From positions 1-64,000 of the forward strand of contig JBQTHM010000002.1 in NCBI GenBank assembly GCA_052389895.1: a stretch of 64,000 nucleotides of DNA, in the 5' to 3' direction. A program made the translations under genes and the position numbers. This DNA comes from CAVVXX01 sp052389895. Its GTDB lineage: Bacteria; Pseudomonadota; Alphaproteobacteria; Micropepsales; Micropepsaceae. A model generated the notes under the pieces. It had not been told where the DNA came from. It did no database searches and worked only from the letters and a program-made list of their open reading frames with translations. This document shows positions 28,110 through 36,971 of this stretch, one piece after another; the stretch's first letter is position 1; every line of letters begins with the position of its first letter.

Positions 28110-28941
28110 TCTTTTCTGGCGCGCGGCGATCGGCGGCGCGGTACTTGGCGCGGTCGCGGGGCCTATCGGCTGTTTCGTGCTGTGGCGGCGCATGGCCTAT
28201 CTCGGCGCCTCCATCGCGCATATGGCGCTTCTGGGCGTTGCGCTTGGGTTGATCTTCGGCATTAGCCCGCTGCTCGGCGTCCTCGCCACCAGCATCGTGG
28301 CGGCGCTTCTTCTTGCGCGCGCGCCCGCCTATGCGTCGTCAGGCGCGCAGACAGGGCCCGGCGGTAATCCCATGGGGGCGCTTGTTCCCGCCGACACGCT
28401 CATCGGCCTCGTGGGCCATGCCGGGCTCGCACTGGGTTTCGTTTTGCTTGCCACGTTGGAAACCGTGCGGGCGGATCTTCTGGGCTATCTCTTCGGCGAC
28501 GTACTGGCGATCGACATCGCCGACCTGATCGAGATTGCGCTCATGGGGGCTCTCGCGTTGCTTTTGCTAATGCTGATATGGCGTCCGCTTCTTTCCGACA
28601 CAGTCAATCCCGACATCGCCGCTGCCGAAGCGGGTAGCGCGCAGGGCGCTTACGCGCGGGTAATTTTTCTCGCGCTTGTCGCGGGCCTTATCGCCTTCGG
28701 GCTGAAAATCGTGGGTGCGCTGCTGATTATCGCGCTGCTGGTCTTTCCGCCGGCGGCCGCGCGGCCCTTCGCGCGCTCGCCCGAAGGCATGGCGCTGATG
28801 GCGGCACTGTTTGGGGCCCTTGCGGCGCCGCTCGGCCTGTGGGGCGCGTTCGAATGGGACCTTCCGGCGGGGCCGGCAATCGTGCTGGCCGCCTCCGTGC
28901 TTTATCTTGCCACCGCCGCGGTCGCGCGGCTGCGGGCCTAG
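28102..28941 (+). CDS. znuB: Zinc ABC transporter permease
   Basis: A 279-residue membrane protein of the manganese/zinc ABC-3 permease family with about eight hydrophobic segments. Landmarks are the N-terminal CFVLWRRMAYLGASIAHMALLG and the ALLVFPPAAARPFARSPEGM region near residue 220. It pairs with ZnuC. The periplasmic zinc-binding protein ZnuA is not encoded in this window, so it must be elsewhere. Confidence 0.95.
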   Translation: MDDLFWRAAIGGAVLGAVAGPIGCFVLWRRMAYLGASIAHMALLGVALGLIFGISPLLGVLATSIVAALLLARAPAYASSGAQTGPGGNPMGALVPADTLIGLVGHAGLALGFVLLATLETVRADLLGYLFGDVLAIDIADLIEIALMGALALLLLMLIWRPLLSDTVNPDIAAAEAGSAQGAYARVIFLALVAGLIAFGLKIVGALLIIALLVFPPAAARPFARSPEGMALMAALFGALAAPLGLWGAFEWDLPAGPAIVLAASVLYLATAAVARLRA

Positions 28942-28944
28942 CCT

Positions 28945-29445
28945 ATGCGCGCGCAAAAACTTCCCCGCTCGCAATTCCCTCGCGCCCGGCACGACCATAA
29001 AAATTGCGTTGCCGGCGCAATGGGCGCGGCCGAAGAGATCGCCAGCGCCCGCCGCCTGCGCTTCACGCCCCTTCGGCGGCGCGTTTTCGAAATCGTTTCG
29101 CAAAGCCACAGGCCGCTTGGCGCCTATGAGGTGCTCGCGGCACTCGAAAAAACGCGGCGTGCACGTCTGGCGCCGCCCACCGTGTATCGCGCGCTCGATT
29201 TCCTGCGCGCGCACGGCTTTGTACACCGCATCGACTCCCTCAACGCCTACGTCACCTGTTTCACGCCCGCCAAGCTGCATCGCGCGCATTTTTTTCTATG
29301 CGAAATCTGCGGTCGCGCAGCCGAATTGGAAGACCCGCGGCTAAATGAGGCGCTGTCCCTGTGCGCCGCGGCGGCCCAATTCGCGGTTGAGCGAGAGACG
29401 GTGGAGATCGCCGGGCGCTGCCGCGACTGCAGCATCAGACCTTAG
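28945..29445 (+). CDS. zur: Fur family transcriptional regulator, probably Zur
   Basis: A 166-residue Fur-type repressor. The winged helix has LRFTPLRRRVFEIVSQSHRPLGAYEVL and APPTVYRALDFLRAHGFVHRI; the metal domain has AHFFLCEICGRAAELE with one CxxC and a second CRDC at the C-terminus for structural zinc. Its place as the third gene of the zinc operon, three bases after znuB, and the operator at the operon start support zinc as co-repressor and autoregulation. The first 20 or so residues are not conserved, so a start further in is possible. Confidence 0.92.
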   Translation: MRAQKLPRSQFPRARHDHKNCVAGAMGAAEEIASARRLRFTPLRRRVFEIVSQSHRPLGAYEVLAALEKTRRARLAPPTVYRALDFLRAHGFVHRIDSLNAYVTCFTPAKLHRAHFFLCEICGRAAELEDPRLNEALSLCAAAAQFAVERETVEIAGRCRDCSIRP

Positions 29446-29529
29446 ACTTTCGGACGCTTTGCCTTGGACGGGCCTCTGGGGCATGTTATTGAAAGGCAAA
29501 ACAAAATAGCCGGGGTGGAGGGTGCGGGG

Positions 29530-31746
29530 ATGACTCGCCCGGGGGTTTGGGTATTGCCGCTGGTAGTGCTGGCCGGCGCGGTTTTGCTGCGCGTGAGCGA
29601 CGCCGGTTTTGCCCCGCGGGCGGCAAACGTACTTTTCGATGCGTACCAGCGGTTTGTTCCCCGGCCCTACCAGGATCCCCGCAGCAATACCGGTTACGCA
29701 GTGCGTTACGTCGATATTGATGCGCCGAGCCTCGCGCGCTACGGCGCATGGCCCTGGCCACGTGCCCTGCTGGCGCGCATCGTCGAGCATCTGCACCGTG
29801 GGGGCGCGTTTCTCGTCGTGCTGACCATGCCGCTTTCCGACCCGGATTCCGTCGGGCGCGCGCGGCTTCTGGACTCGCTTCCTTCCGGGCCCGAGGGCGA
29901 CGAGGCGAAGAAATCTCTGGCCGCGCTTCCCGACGGCGATCTCAGTCTTGCACGCGCATTGAACGAGGCAAATGCGGTGACGGGGTTTGTGCTGACTTCG
30001 GCAGCGGTTGCACGTTCGCCCAATCTGAAGTCACGCGTGACGGCGACGGGCCCAGGTGCGCTGGAAAACCGGATTGTGCATTTCACTTCGGCGGACGGCG
30101 CAATGGCCGCGGTCGAGAATGCCAGCGAAGGCGTGGGAGCGCTCAACCTGGTACGGGATCCCGATGGCGGGTTGCGCCGGCTGCCCATGGTCTTCTCGTG
30201 GAACGGGCGGCTGGTTGCCTCACTTGATGCGGAAGTGCTTCGTCTCATCAACAACGAAGCAGAGCTTCGCCTGCGAACGCATAAAGCATCGGACGGGCTC
30301 GTGGGAACGCCGAATGGCATCGCGGGGGTGGAGTCCGGCACGGCGATCATTCCGACGACGGCGGATGGACGGGTCTGGATCTATTTCGGCCGCCAGCGCG
30401 AAGAACGCAGGCTATCGGCGGCGCGCGTTCTGGAAGGCGAAGTGGCAGCGGGCGACCTTTCGGGCGCGATTGTTTATGTCGGCTCGGGAAACGATGCGCC
30501 GCTTGCGACAGCCCAAGGCGACCGGCGCACCCAGGCCGCCATCCGAGCCGAAGCAATGGAGCAGATTCTGCTCGGCCAGTTTCTCCGCCGCCCCGCCGCG
30601 GCGGAGCAGGGAGAGATTCTCTTTTTGCTGGTCGCGGGTGCGGTCGTCATTCTTTTGCTCAGGCGCAAAGGCGTGGTGTGGGCCGGCGCGGCCGCGGTGC
30701 TGCTGGCGGGCGGCGTCGTGTTCTTTTCCTGGCACATGTTCGAAACGCGCCAGATACTTTTCGACAGCGCCTATCCCGTGCTTGTGCTGGCGCTTATTTA
30801 CGGCGCAGGACTCGCGTTCCACCTGAACTCAATCGCGATCGAGCGAGACCGGCTGCAGCGCACCTTCGCGCAGGTGCTGCCGGCCCCGGCTCTTGGCTTC
30901 GTCGCCGGGCGAAGCGCGCAAAGGCTCGCAGGCGAGACGCGCGAAATGAGCTATCTCGCCTGCCGCGTGCGCGGGTTCTCCAAGCTTTCGGAAATCTTCG
31001 CCGACGATCCGCAGGGCTTTTCGCGCCTGATGAAGCGCGTGATGACGCCCCTCTCCGACGCAGTTGTCTCGCATCGCGGCGCGCTTGACCGCGTGGCACC
31101 CGGAGCGCTGTCGGCTTTCTTCAATGCGCCCCTGGATGATCCCGATCATGCGGTGCACGCCTGCGAATGCGCGCTGAAGATGGTGGCCGCGCTCGAGAAA
31201 ATAAACCGCAGCCTGGAACAGGAACGCCGCCCGGACGGCACGCCCGTTGGCCCCGTAGGCATCGGCATCGGCGTGAACACGGGGCTAGGCGCGGTCGGCG
31301 ATTTCGGGACGGCCGCGCGGCCCGAATATACGGTGGCCGGACGCGCTGCAGCGCTTGCCCCCGAGATCGAGGCGCTCTCGGACCGTTACGGACCAGCGAT
31401 CATTGTGGGCGAAGCCACGCGAAAGGCCGCCGAGCGCAATTTCGCTTTTCTGGAAGTGGACGCGCTGGCGAGCAGCACCGAGCCAATCAAGCTTTATGCG
31501 CTGCTGGGCAATCCGCTGGTGCGCGCGGGCCCGAAATTCCGCGCGCTGCAGACCTTCCACGACCACATCTTCCAGTCCTATCGCGCGCAGCAATGGTCGA
31601 AAGCAAAAGCGTTGATCGAACAGTGCCGCACGCTTTCGGGCGCAAGCCAAGAATTGTACGACCTCTACCTGAAGCGCATCGCCTACTTCGAGGCCAATCC
31701 GCCAGGGCCGGATTGGGACGGCACATTCCGCGCGCCGCTGGCGTGA
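29530..31746 (+). CDS. CHASE2 sensor protein with degenerate class III nucleotide cyclase domain
   Basis: A 738-residue membrane protein: one N-terminal membrane segment, an extracytoplasmic CHASE2 domain (about 28-355), three membrane segments (about 360-430), then a class III cyclase homology domain (about 472-640) and a helical tail. The cyclase domain has lost its catalytic set: Arg479 and Gly525 replace the two metal-binding Asp, and Ala608 and Glu612 replace the Asn and Arg of the VNLAxR motif. It is therefore probably a sensory pseudo-enzyme. The ATG at 29530 follows GGAGGGTGCGGGG; a TTG at 29464 is open but less likely. Confidence 0.88.
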   Translation: MTRPGVWVLPLVVLAGAVLLRVSDAGFAPRAANVLFDAYQRFVPRPYQDPRSNTGYAVRYVDIDAPSLARYGAWPWPRALLARIVEHLHRGGAFLVVLTMPLSDPDSVGRARLLDSLPSGPEGDEAKKSLAALPDGDLSLARALNEANAVTGFVLTSAAVARSPNLKSRVTATGPGALENRIVHFTSADGAMAAVENASEGVGALNLVRDPDGGLRRLPMVFSWNGRLVASLDAEVLRLINNEAELRLRTHKASDGLVGTPNGIAGVESGTAIIPTTADGRVWIYFGRQREERRLSAARVLEGEVAAGDLSGAIVYVGSGNDAPLATAQGDRRTQAAIRAEAMEQILLGQFLRRPAAAEQGEILFLLVAGAVVILLLRRKGVVWAGAAAVLLAGGVVFFSWHMFETRQILFDSAYPVLVLALIYGAGLAFHLNSIAIERDRLQRTFAQVLPAPALGFVAGRSAQRLAGETREMSYLACRVRGFSKLSEIFADDPQGFSRLMKRVMTPLSDAVVSHRGALDRVAPGALSAFFNAPLDDPDHAVHACECALKMVAALEKINRSLEQERRPDGTPVGPVGIGIGVNTGLGAVGDFGTAARPEYTVAGRAAALAPEIEALSDRYGPAIIVGEATRKAAERNFAFLEVDALASSTEPIKLYALLGNPLVRAGPKFRALQTFHDHIFQSYRAQQWSKAKALIEQCRTLSGASQELYDLYLKRIAYFEANPPGPDWDGTFRAPLA

Positions 31747-31819
31747 GCGAGCCCGCGTTACCGTGCGATTGGCTGCCAAGCGGCATCAACGGAATAGGAC
31801 CAGGCGGATCGAGGATGTC

Positions 31820-33241
31820 ATGGGCGTACGGAAATCGCTGGCCGGGCTTGTATTGTTATTTGCGGGCGCCGCTCTCTCGGCCTCGGCTGGCAGTTCCAAT
31901 CTGCCGCCCCCGGACAACCGGAAGCTCGCGCGCGACATTTTTGCCGAGATCGTGACCATTCGTTCGGTGCACGACATCGGCACGCGCGAAGTGGCGAACG
32001 CGCTGGCCAAACACTTCCGCGCCGCGGGCTTTGCGCGTAACGACGTTCACGTCATCGCCGATCCAAAGTTTCCGCATCAGATGAACCTGATTGTGCGGCT
32101 GCGGGGGAAAGGCAAGGGGAAGCCCATTCTGTGGTACGGCCACATGGATGTGGTCGAGGCGAAAGCAGAAGACTGGTCGCTGCCGCCCTTCGAGCTCACA
32201 GAAAAAGGCGGCTATTTCTACGGCCGCGGTACCTCGGACATGAAGGATCAGGTAGCGGCCGTCGCCGCCGCGCTCATCCGGCTGAAAAAGGAAAACTTCG
32301 TTCCCGAGCGCGACATCATCGTGGCCTTTACGGCGGACGAAGAAGTAGGCGAAGAACAGGACGGGCTCTGGTACCTGCTGCGCGAGCACCGGAGCCTCAT
32401 CGACGCCGAGATGCTGATCAATCCCGACGGGAGTTCGGGCAGCCTGGTGAACGGCAAACGCAGGGAGTTCGGCGTCCAGACGAGCGAAAAGACTTACGCC
32501 ACCTTTGCACTGGAGGTAACCAATCGCGGCGGACATTCCTCCGAGCCGCGGCCCGACAATGCCATCTATTCGCTGGCCCGCGGACTGGCACGCCTCGAGA
32601 AATTCCCGTTCCCGTACAAGACGAACGCCACTACGAGGCTCTATTTCGCGCGATCGGCGGGGTTGGAAACGGGGCAAACGCGCGCCGACATGCTCGCGGT
32701 CTCGAAAGAGAAATTGGATCTCGCCGCCGCGCGAAGGCTGGCCCGCGACCCCGCGCGCAATTCCATTCTGCATTCCACCTGCGTCGCCACCATGCTGGCC
32801 GCGGGCCACCAAGAAAACGCGCTGCCACAGCGCGCACGCGCGACCGTGCAATGCCGCATCATGCCGGACGAAACGGTGGAGGGTACCAAGGCCGCGCTCG
32901 AGAAGGCCGTGGCCGACCCCGCAATCAAGGTGACGCCGACCAGCCTGGTGACGAAGGCCCCCGAATCCCCGCCTGATGCGGAGCTGCTCGCGCGCGTGGA
33001 AAAGGTCGTGCGCAGCATGTGGGGCAACGTTCCGGTTATTCCGGTCATGTCGGCAGGCGCCAGCGATTCCATTTTCGCCCGCAATGCAGGCATGCCGAGC
33101 TACGGCGTTTCCGGCGCCTGGGAGGACATACACGACGGGCGCGCGCATGGGCGCGACGAGCGGCGCGGCGTAACCTCGTTCTACGAAAGCGTCGAGTTCA
33201 CCTACCGGCTAATGAAGGAGCTGACGGGCGCGACCGAGTAG
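31820..33241 (+). CDS. Exported M20 family metallopeptidase
   Basis: A 473-residue zinc hydrolase with an N-terminal signal peptide (about 1-24). The two-metal site is complete: His and Asp in YGHMDVV, Asp in GRGTSDMKDQ, the catalytic and ligand Glu pair in FTADEEVGEEQDG, Asp in INPDGSSG, and a C-terminal His in EDIHDGRAHGRDER. A dimerisation domain interrupts the catalytic domain at about 225-350. Members hydrolyse peptides, acyl-amino acids or carboxylates; substrate not defined here. The ATG at 31820 directly precedes the signal peptide. Confidence 0.92.
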   Translation: MGVRKSLAGLVLLFAGAALSASAGSSNLPPPDNRKLARDIFAEIVTIRSVHDIGTREVANALAKHFRAAGFARNDVHVIADPKFPHQMNLIVRLRGKGKGKPILWYGHMDVVEAKAEDWSLPPFELTEKGGYFYGRGTSDMKDQVAAVAAALIRLKKENFVPERDIIVAFTADEEVGEEQDGLWYLLREHRSLIDAEMLINPDGSSGSLVNGKRREFGVQTSEKTYATFALEVTNRGGHSSEPRPDNAIYSLARGLARLEKFPFPYKTNATTRLYFARSAGLETGQTRADMLAVSKEKLDLAAARRLARDPARNSILHSTCVATMLAAGHQENALPQRARATVQCRIMPDETVEGTKAALEKAVADPAIKVTPTSLVTKAPESPPDAELLARVEKVVRSMWGNVPVIPVMSAGASDSIFARNAGMPSYGVSGAWEDIHDGRAHGRDERRGVTSFYESVEFTYRLMKELTGATE

Positions 33242-33335
33242 CGAATAGTGAATAGACGGTCCGCGTCTGGCAGTTTGGAGAGATCCCCATCTACTCCCTA
33301 TTCGCTAACTGCCACTCGCTATTCGACTTTTTGCG
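33241..33335. repeat. Interrupted inverted and direct repeats of a GCGAATAG motif
   Basis: GCGAATAG at 33241-33248 is inverted as CTATTCGC at 33298-33305 and again, imperfectly, as CGCTATTCG near 33318-33326, with related GTGAATAG at 33248-33255. The element fills the gap between the peptidase stop and tRNA-Arg and ends in a run of five T. It may be a degenerate intergenic repeat or a terminator. Confidence 0.5.
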
Positions 33336-33356
33336 AGCATAAGGTTGGAGTATAGG
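33328..33356 (+). promoter_or_regulatory. Possible promoter for tRNA-Arg
   Basis: TATAGG at 33351-33356 lies 12 bases before the tRNA, with the weak -35 TTTTTG 17 bases upstream. The placement fits a tRNA promoter, but the -35 match is poor. Confidence 0.35.
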
Positions 33357-33367
33357 ATCGGTTCAAC

Positions 33368-33444
33368 GCGCCCGTAGCTCAGTTGGATAGAGTGCTGCCC
33401 TCCGAAGGCAGAGGTCAGAGGTTCGAATCCTCTCGGGCGCGCCA
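33368..33444 (+). tRNA. tRNA-Arg (anticodon CCG)
   Basis: A 77-base cloverleaf with encoded CCA. Acceptor stem GCGCCCG pairs perfectly with CGGGCGC. The anticodon stem CTGCC/GGCAG carries the loop CTCCGAA, giving anticodon CCG for the Arg codon CGG. The T arm AGAGGTTCGAATCCTCT is intact. Confidence 0.97.
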
Positions 33445-33509
33445 CTTTTGAATTGCTTTGCATCGCCGAAGCAAATGGGCATTGGTTTCGAAACGCGATG
33501 GAGCAACAC

Positions 33510-34253
33510 ATGAATAGCACTAAGGAAATCCGCCGGCGTCAGGCACTGGGCATTTTGGGTGCCGCCGGCGCGGAAGTTCTGGCCGGGCGCAAGCTTGCCT
33601 CTGCGCAAGACGACGCCGCGCCGAATGTGGCGACGCCTATGCCGGACTGCATCGCCACGCCCCAGCAAACCGAAGGCCCCTACTTCATAGACGAACACCT
33701 GAAACGCGCTGATATCCGGCTTGATCCGGTGACCAACGTCGTCAAGCACGGTTTGCCGCTTCGCCTGCGCATCAATGTGAGCCGAGTGGACGGCGCCGCC
33801 TGCGCGCCGCTCGAAGGCGCTGTGGTGGACGTCTGGCAGTGTGACGCCACAGGCGTGTACTCGGATGTGCGGGATTTTCAGGGCCTGTTTGATACGCGCG
33901 GCGAAAAATTCCTGCGGGGCTACCAGGTGAGCGACCGGAACGGCGCAACCGAATTTCTTACGATCTACCCGGGTTGGTACAGCGGGCGGACCGTCCATAT
34001 CCACTTCAAGGTCCACGTTTCCGGCGGCGACGCGCGCGGCTACGAGTTGACGTCGCAGCTCTATTTCGACGATGCCATCACAGACCAGGTGTTCGCCGTG
34101 GGGCCGTATAATGCGAAGGGGCCGCGGGATACCCGCAACGGCCAAGATGGCATCTTCCGGCGGGGCCAGAGCGGCGCGAAACTTTTGCTACACCTCACCC
34201 CGGACGTGCACGGCTACATGGGCACGTTCCATGTGGGGCTCCGGATGGCTTAA
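33510..34253 (+). CDS. Exported intradiol ring-cleavage dioxygenase family protein
   Basis: A 247-residue protein of the catechol 1,2-/protocatechuate 3,4-dioxygenase superfamily. The Fe(III) ligands are visible as Tyr in TGVYSDV and the Tyr, His, His set in [17 protein letters not shown]. The N-terminus [15 protein letters not shown] looks like a twin-arginine signal, so the enzyme is probably exported folded with iron. The ATG at 33510 has GGAG six bases upstream; the ATG at 33498 has none. No aromatic degradation genes are nearby, so the substrate is open. Confidence 0.9.
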   Translation: MNSTKEIRRRQALGILGAAGAEVLAGRKLASAQDDAAPNVATPMPDCIATPQQTEGPYFIDEHLKRADIRLDPVTNVVKHGLPLRLRINVSRVDGAACAPLEGAVVDVWQCDATGVYSDVRDFQGLFDTRGEKFLRGYQVSDRNGATEFLTIYPGWYSGRTVHIHFKVHVSGGDARGYELTSQLYFDDAITDQVFAVGPYNAKGPRDTRNGQDGIFRRGQSGAKLLLHLTPDVHGYMGTFHVGLRMA

Positions 34254-34364
34254 CCGGCCCGTTCTTGCGGGCCTGGTTCCACAGGCCCCTGCGCAATAAG
34301 CGATTTCGAAGGCAATCCGCGTGTTGCTTTTGCAAACGGACCGGACGAACTACATTTGCCCGCC

Positions 34365-34655
34365 ATGCGCCGCGAAGATGGTAGATCGCTGCCTGCCGAC
34401 ACCAAGGACCCCGAGCAAGGGTTCTGGGCGGCGTATCGCGCGAGCACCGAATCAAAACGCAACCGCTTCAGCGGCTGGATCAAGCTGCTGGCCGGCCTGC
34501 TACTGACGGGCGTCGGCGCCTCCGCAATGTCCCCGCTATCGCCCTTGGCAGCGATCGTACTGCTGGGCATTCCCCTAGTGTGGATCGGGTTGCTGCAGAC
34601 CGTCACTGGCCGCCGCCATTCCGTGTTCCACTTCCTGCGGCGAAGGCACAACTAG
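34365..34655 (+). CDS. Small membrane protein, unknown
   Basis: A 96-residue protein with a charged N-terminus (about 1-38) and two hydrophobic segments (about 39-55 and 60-78) joined by SPLSPL, ending in HFLRRRHN. It resembles generic small envelope proteins and I recognise no family. The ATG at 34365 is preferred over a TTG three codons upstream. It is convergent with mscL. Confidence 0.65.
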   Translation: MRREDGRSLPADTKDPEQGFWAAYRASTESKRNRFSGWIKLLAGLLLTGVGASAMSPLSPLAAIVLLGIPLVWIGLLQTVTGRRHSVFHFLRRRHN

Positions 34656-34679
34656 CGGGCGCCAACAACAATCTCGTGC

Positions 34680-35093
34680 TCATTTTTTCTCCTTCAACGC
34701 GTCGCGAATTTCGCGCAGCAGTTTTGCTTCTTCCGAAGGGCCGGCGGGCGTCTTCGGCGCTGGCCCCACCAGCCTATTAAGCTGCTTGATGACCAGAAAG
34801 AGCGCGAACGCCACAATCAGGAATTGGATGAGTGCGTTCAGAAACAGGCCGTAATTCAGCGTCACCGCGCCTGCCGCCTTTGCCGCGTCCACCGTGGCGT
34901 AGCCGCCTGCGCCCTTCAGCACGATATAGAAATTGGAAAAATCGATTCCACCGAGAAGCAGACCCAGGGGAGGCGTGAGAATGTCATTGACCAGCGAATT
35001 GACGATCAATGTGAAGGTGGCGCCGATGATGACGCCCACTGCCAGATCCACGACGCTGCCCCGCATGGCGAAGGCCTTGAATTCCCGGAACAT
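34680..35093 (-). CDS. mscL: Large-conductance mechanosensitive channel
   Basis: A 137-residue pentameric channel that opens on hypo-osmotic shock. It has the amphipathic N-terminal helix [27 protein letters not shown] leading into TM1, TM2 (about 72-95, [20 protein letters not shown]) and the C-terminal [14 protein letters not shown] helix bundle. Length and features are normal. Single gene, divergent from rpmI. Confidence 0.97.
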   Translation of the reverse strand: MFREFKAFAMRGSVVDLAVGVIIGATFTLIVNSLVNDILTPPLGLLLGGIDFSNFYIVLKGAGGYATVDAAKAAGAVTLNYGLFLNALIQFLIVAFALFLVIKQLNRLVGPAPKTPAGPSEEAKLLREIRDALKEKK

Positions 35094-35145
35094 GAAGGGC
35101 CCTTTCTCCTTATTTTGCGCCCGCGCGCATCAAACCAGCCGCGCC

Positions 35146-35173
35146 TTGCAAATTGAAGCGCCTTCCGTATAAG
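35146..35173 (+). promoter_or_regulatory. Sigma-70 type promoter for the rpmI-rplT-pheST operon
   Basis: TTGCAA at 35146-35151 and TATAAG at 35168-35173 are 16 bases apart, a good housekeeping promoter. About 80 bases of leader precede rpmI. Confidence 0.6.
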
Positions 35174-35255
35174 TCCGCCCCTTCCGGGCCGCCCGGCGAA
35201 AGGGCATGCCGTGGCGGTCCAGAACGCGAACGGGAACCCCCAAGGGAGACGCAAA

Positions 35256-35456
35256 ATGCCCAAGCTGAAATCGAAGTCGGGCGCGAAAAAGCGCTACCGC
35301 TTCACTGCCAAGGGGCGGGTGCGCCACGGCCAGACCGGCAAGCGGCACGGCATGATCAAGCACTCGAACGAACAGATCCGCGAGCTGCGCGGGACCACCA
35401 TCCTTTCGCCCTCGGAAACCCGGCGCATCAAGCGCTGGCTGCCCTACGGCGCCTAA
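35256..35456 (+). CDS. rpmI: 50S ribosomal protein L35
   Basis: A 66-residue basic protein of the large subunit, beginning [20 protein letters not shown] and ending [11 protein letters not shown]. The ATG at 35256 gives family length and follows AAGGGAGACGC. It precedes rplT by 10 bases. The usual upstream partner infC is absent here; the leader follows mscL instead. Confidence 0.98.
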   Translation: MPKLKSKSGAKKRYRFTAKGRVRHGQTGKRHGMIKHSNEQIRELRGTTILSPSETRRIKRWLPYGA

Positions 35457-35466
35457 GGAGGACCTG

Positions 35467-35814
35467 ATGTCAAGGGCACCCCGCGCCGTTCCTTCGCGCG
35501 CACGCCGGAAACGCGTGCTCAAACAAGCCAAGGGCTTCTACGGCCGGCGCAAGAACACCATTCGAGTAGCCAACCAGTCGGTCGACCGCTCGCTCCAGCA
35601 CCAGTACATCGGGCGCAAACTGCGCAAACGCAATTTTCGCGCCCTCTGGATCCAGCGGATCAACGCGGCCGCGCGTGAGCACGGGCTTACTTACAGCCGA
35701 TTTATGAGCGGGCTTGCCAAGGCCGGGATCGCCGTCGACCGCAAGGTCCTGGCGGAGCTGGCCGTGAGCGAGCCCGAGGCCTTCAAGGCCCTGGTCGAGG
35801 CGGCGCGCGCCTGA
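35467..35814 (+). CDS. rplT: 50S ribosomal protein L20
   Basis: A 115-residue early-assembly protein of the large subunit and, in some bacteria, a repressor of its own operon. Signatures are [23 protein letters not shown] and [31 protein letters not shown] lies just before the start. Confidence 0.98.
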   Translation: MSRAPRAVPSRARRKRVLKQAKGFYGRRKNTIRVANQSVDRSLQHQYIGRKLRKRNFRALWIQRINAAAREHGLTYSRFMSGLAKAGIAVDRKVLAELAVSEPEAFKALVEAARA

Positions 35815-35897
35815 TTCTCCGTTCGTCGGAATACACGCCCGCCCCGATTTTACGGGCCAGCGGGATTGCGCCATTTTGACCTGAGAACGATTCGCCC

Positions 35898-36971
35898 ATG
35901 ACCGATCTGAACCAGCTGGAACGCCACCTTCTCGCGCGCATCGCGGAAGCCGACGAACGCGCTTTGGAAGAGGTGCGCGTGGCGGCTCTGGGGAAGAAAG
36001 GCGCCATTACGGAATTGCTGAAAAGCCTGGGGGCAATGACGCCCGAAGAACGTAAAGAAAAGGGTCCCCTTTTCAACGGATTGCGCGACCGGATTGCCAA
36101 GGCGATCGCACTGCGCAAACGCCAGCTTGAGGAAAAGATCGTAAATGCGCGGCTGGAAACGGAGCTCGTGGACGTAACGCTGCCCGCGCCAGACGCGCCG
36201 CGCGGCACCATCCATCCCGTGAGCCAGGTATTTGACGAGATGACGGCAATCTTTGCCGATCTCGGATTTGCGGTCGCGGAAGGGCCGGATGCTGAATCGG
36301 ACGATTACAATTTCACCAAGCTCAACATCCCGCCCGAGCACCCGGCGCGCCAGATGCACGATACCTTTTATATAAGTCCGCAGGCGGACGGCGCCCGCTA
36401 CCTGTTGCGCACGCACACCAGCCCCGTGCAGGTGCGCACCATGCTGGCGCAGAAGCCGCCCATCCGCATCATCGCGCCGGGCCGCGCCTACCGCCGCGAT
36501 CTGGACGCGACCCACACGCCGATGTTCCACCAGGTGGAAGCCCTGGTGATCGACGAGGAAACGCATCTCGGCCATCTCATCTGGGTGATGGAGGAATTCT
36601 GCAAAGCGTTCTTCGAAGTTTCCCGGACCGGAATGCGGGTGCGGCCCTCCTACTTCCCGTTCACTGAACCGTCATGCGAATTCGACATCCAGTGCGACCG
36701 CAGCGGGGGCAGAATCAAATTCGGGGCGGGCGAGGACTGGCTGGAAATCGCAGGCGCCGGCATGGTGCATCCGCGCGTCCTCGAGCTGTGCGGGATCGAC
36801 CCCGCGCGCTATCAAGGCTTTGCCTTCGGTATGGGGCTCGACCGGCTTGCCATGCTGAAATACGGCATTCCCGATCTCAGGCCCTTCTTCGAATCGGATC
36901 TGCGCTGGCTGCGCCATTACGGATTTGCCGCGCTTGATATTCCCTCGCTTGCAGGCGGGCTGAGCCGATGA
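35898..36971 (+). CDS. pheS: Phenylalanyl-tRNA synthetase alpha subunit
   Basis: A 357-residue class II synthetase subunit that forms an alpha2beta2 enzyme with PheT. An N-terminal coiled coil (about 1-90) contacts tRNA; the catalytic core has motif 1 ([19 protein letters not shown]), motif 2 ([20 protein letters not shown]) and motif 3 ([18 protein letters not shown]). It overlaps pheT by four bases. Confidence 0.98.
   Translation: MTDLNQLERHLLARIAEADERALEEVRVAALGKKGAITELLKSLGAMTPEERKEKGPLFNGLRDRIAKAIALRKRQLEEKIVNARLETELVDVTLPAPDAPRGTIHPVSQVFDEMTAIFADLGFAVAEGPDAESDDYNFTKLNIPPEHPARQMHDTFYISPQADGARYLLRTHTSPVQVRTMLAQKPPIRIIAPGRAYRRDLDATHTPMFHQVEALVIDEETHLGHLIWVMEEFCKAFFEVSRTGMRVRPSYFPFTEPSCEFDIQCDRSGGRIKFGAGEDWLEIAGAGMVHPRVLELCGIDPARYQGFAFGMGLDRLAMLKYGIPDLRPFFESDLRWLRHYGFAALDIPSLAGGLSR

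Noticed and set aside
31856..33148. Open frame of 430 codons opposite the M20 peptidase gene
   Set aside because: Antisense shadow of a gene with a complete metal site.
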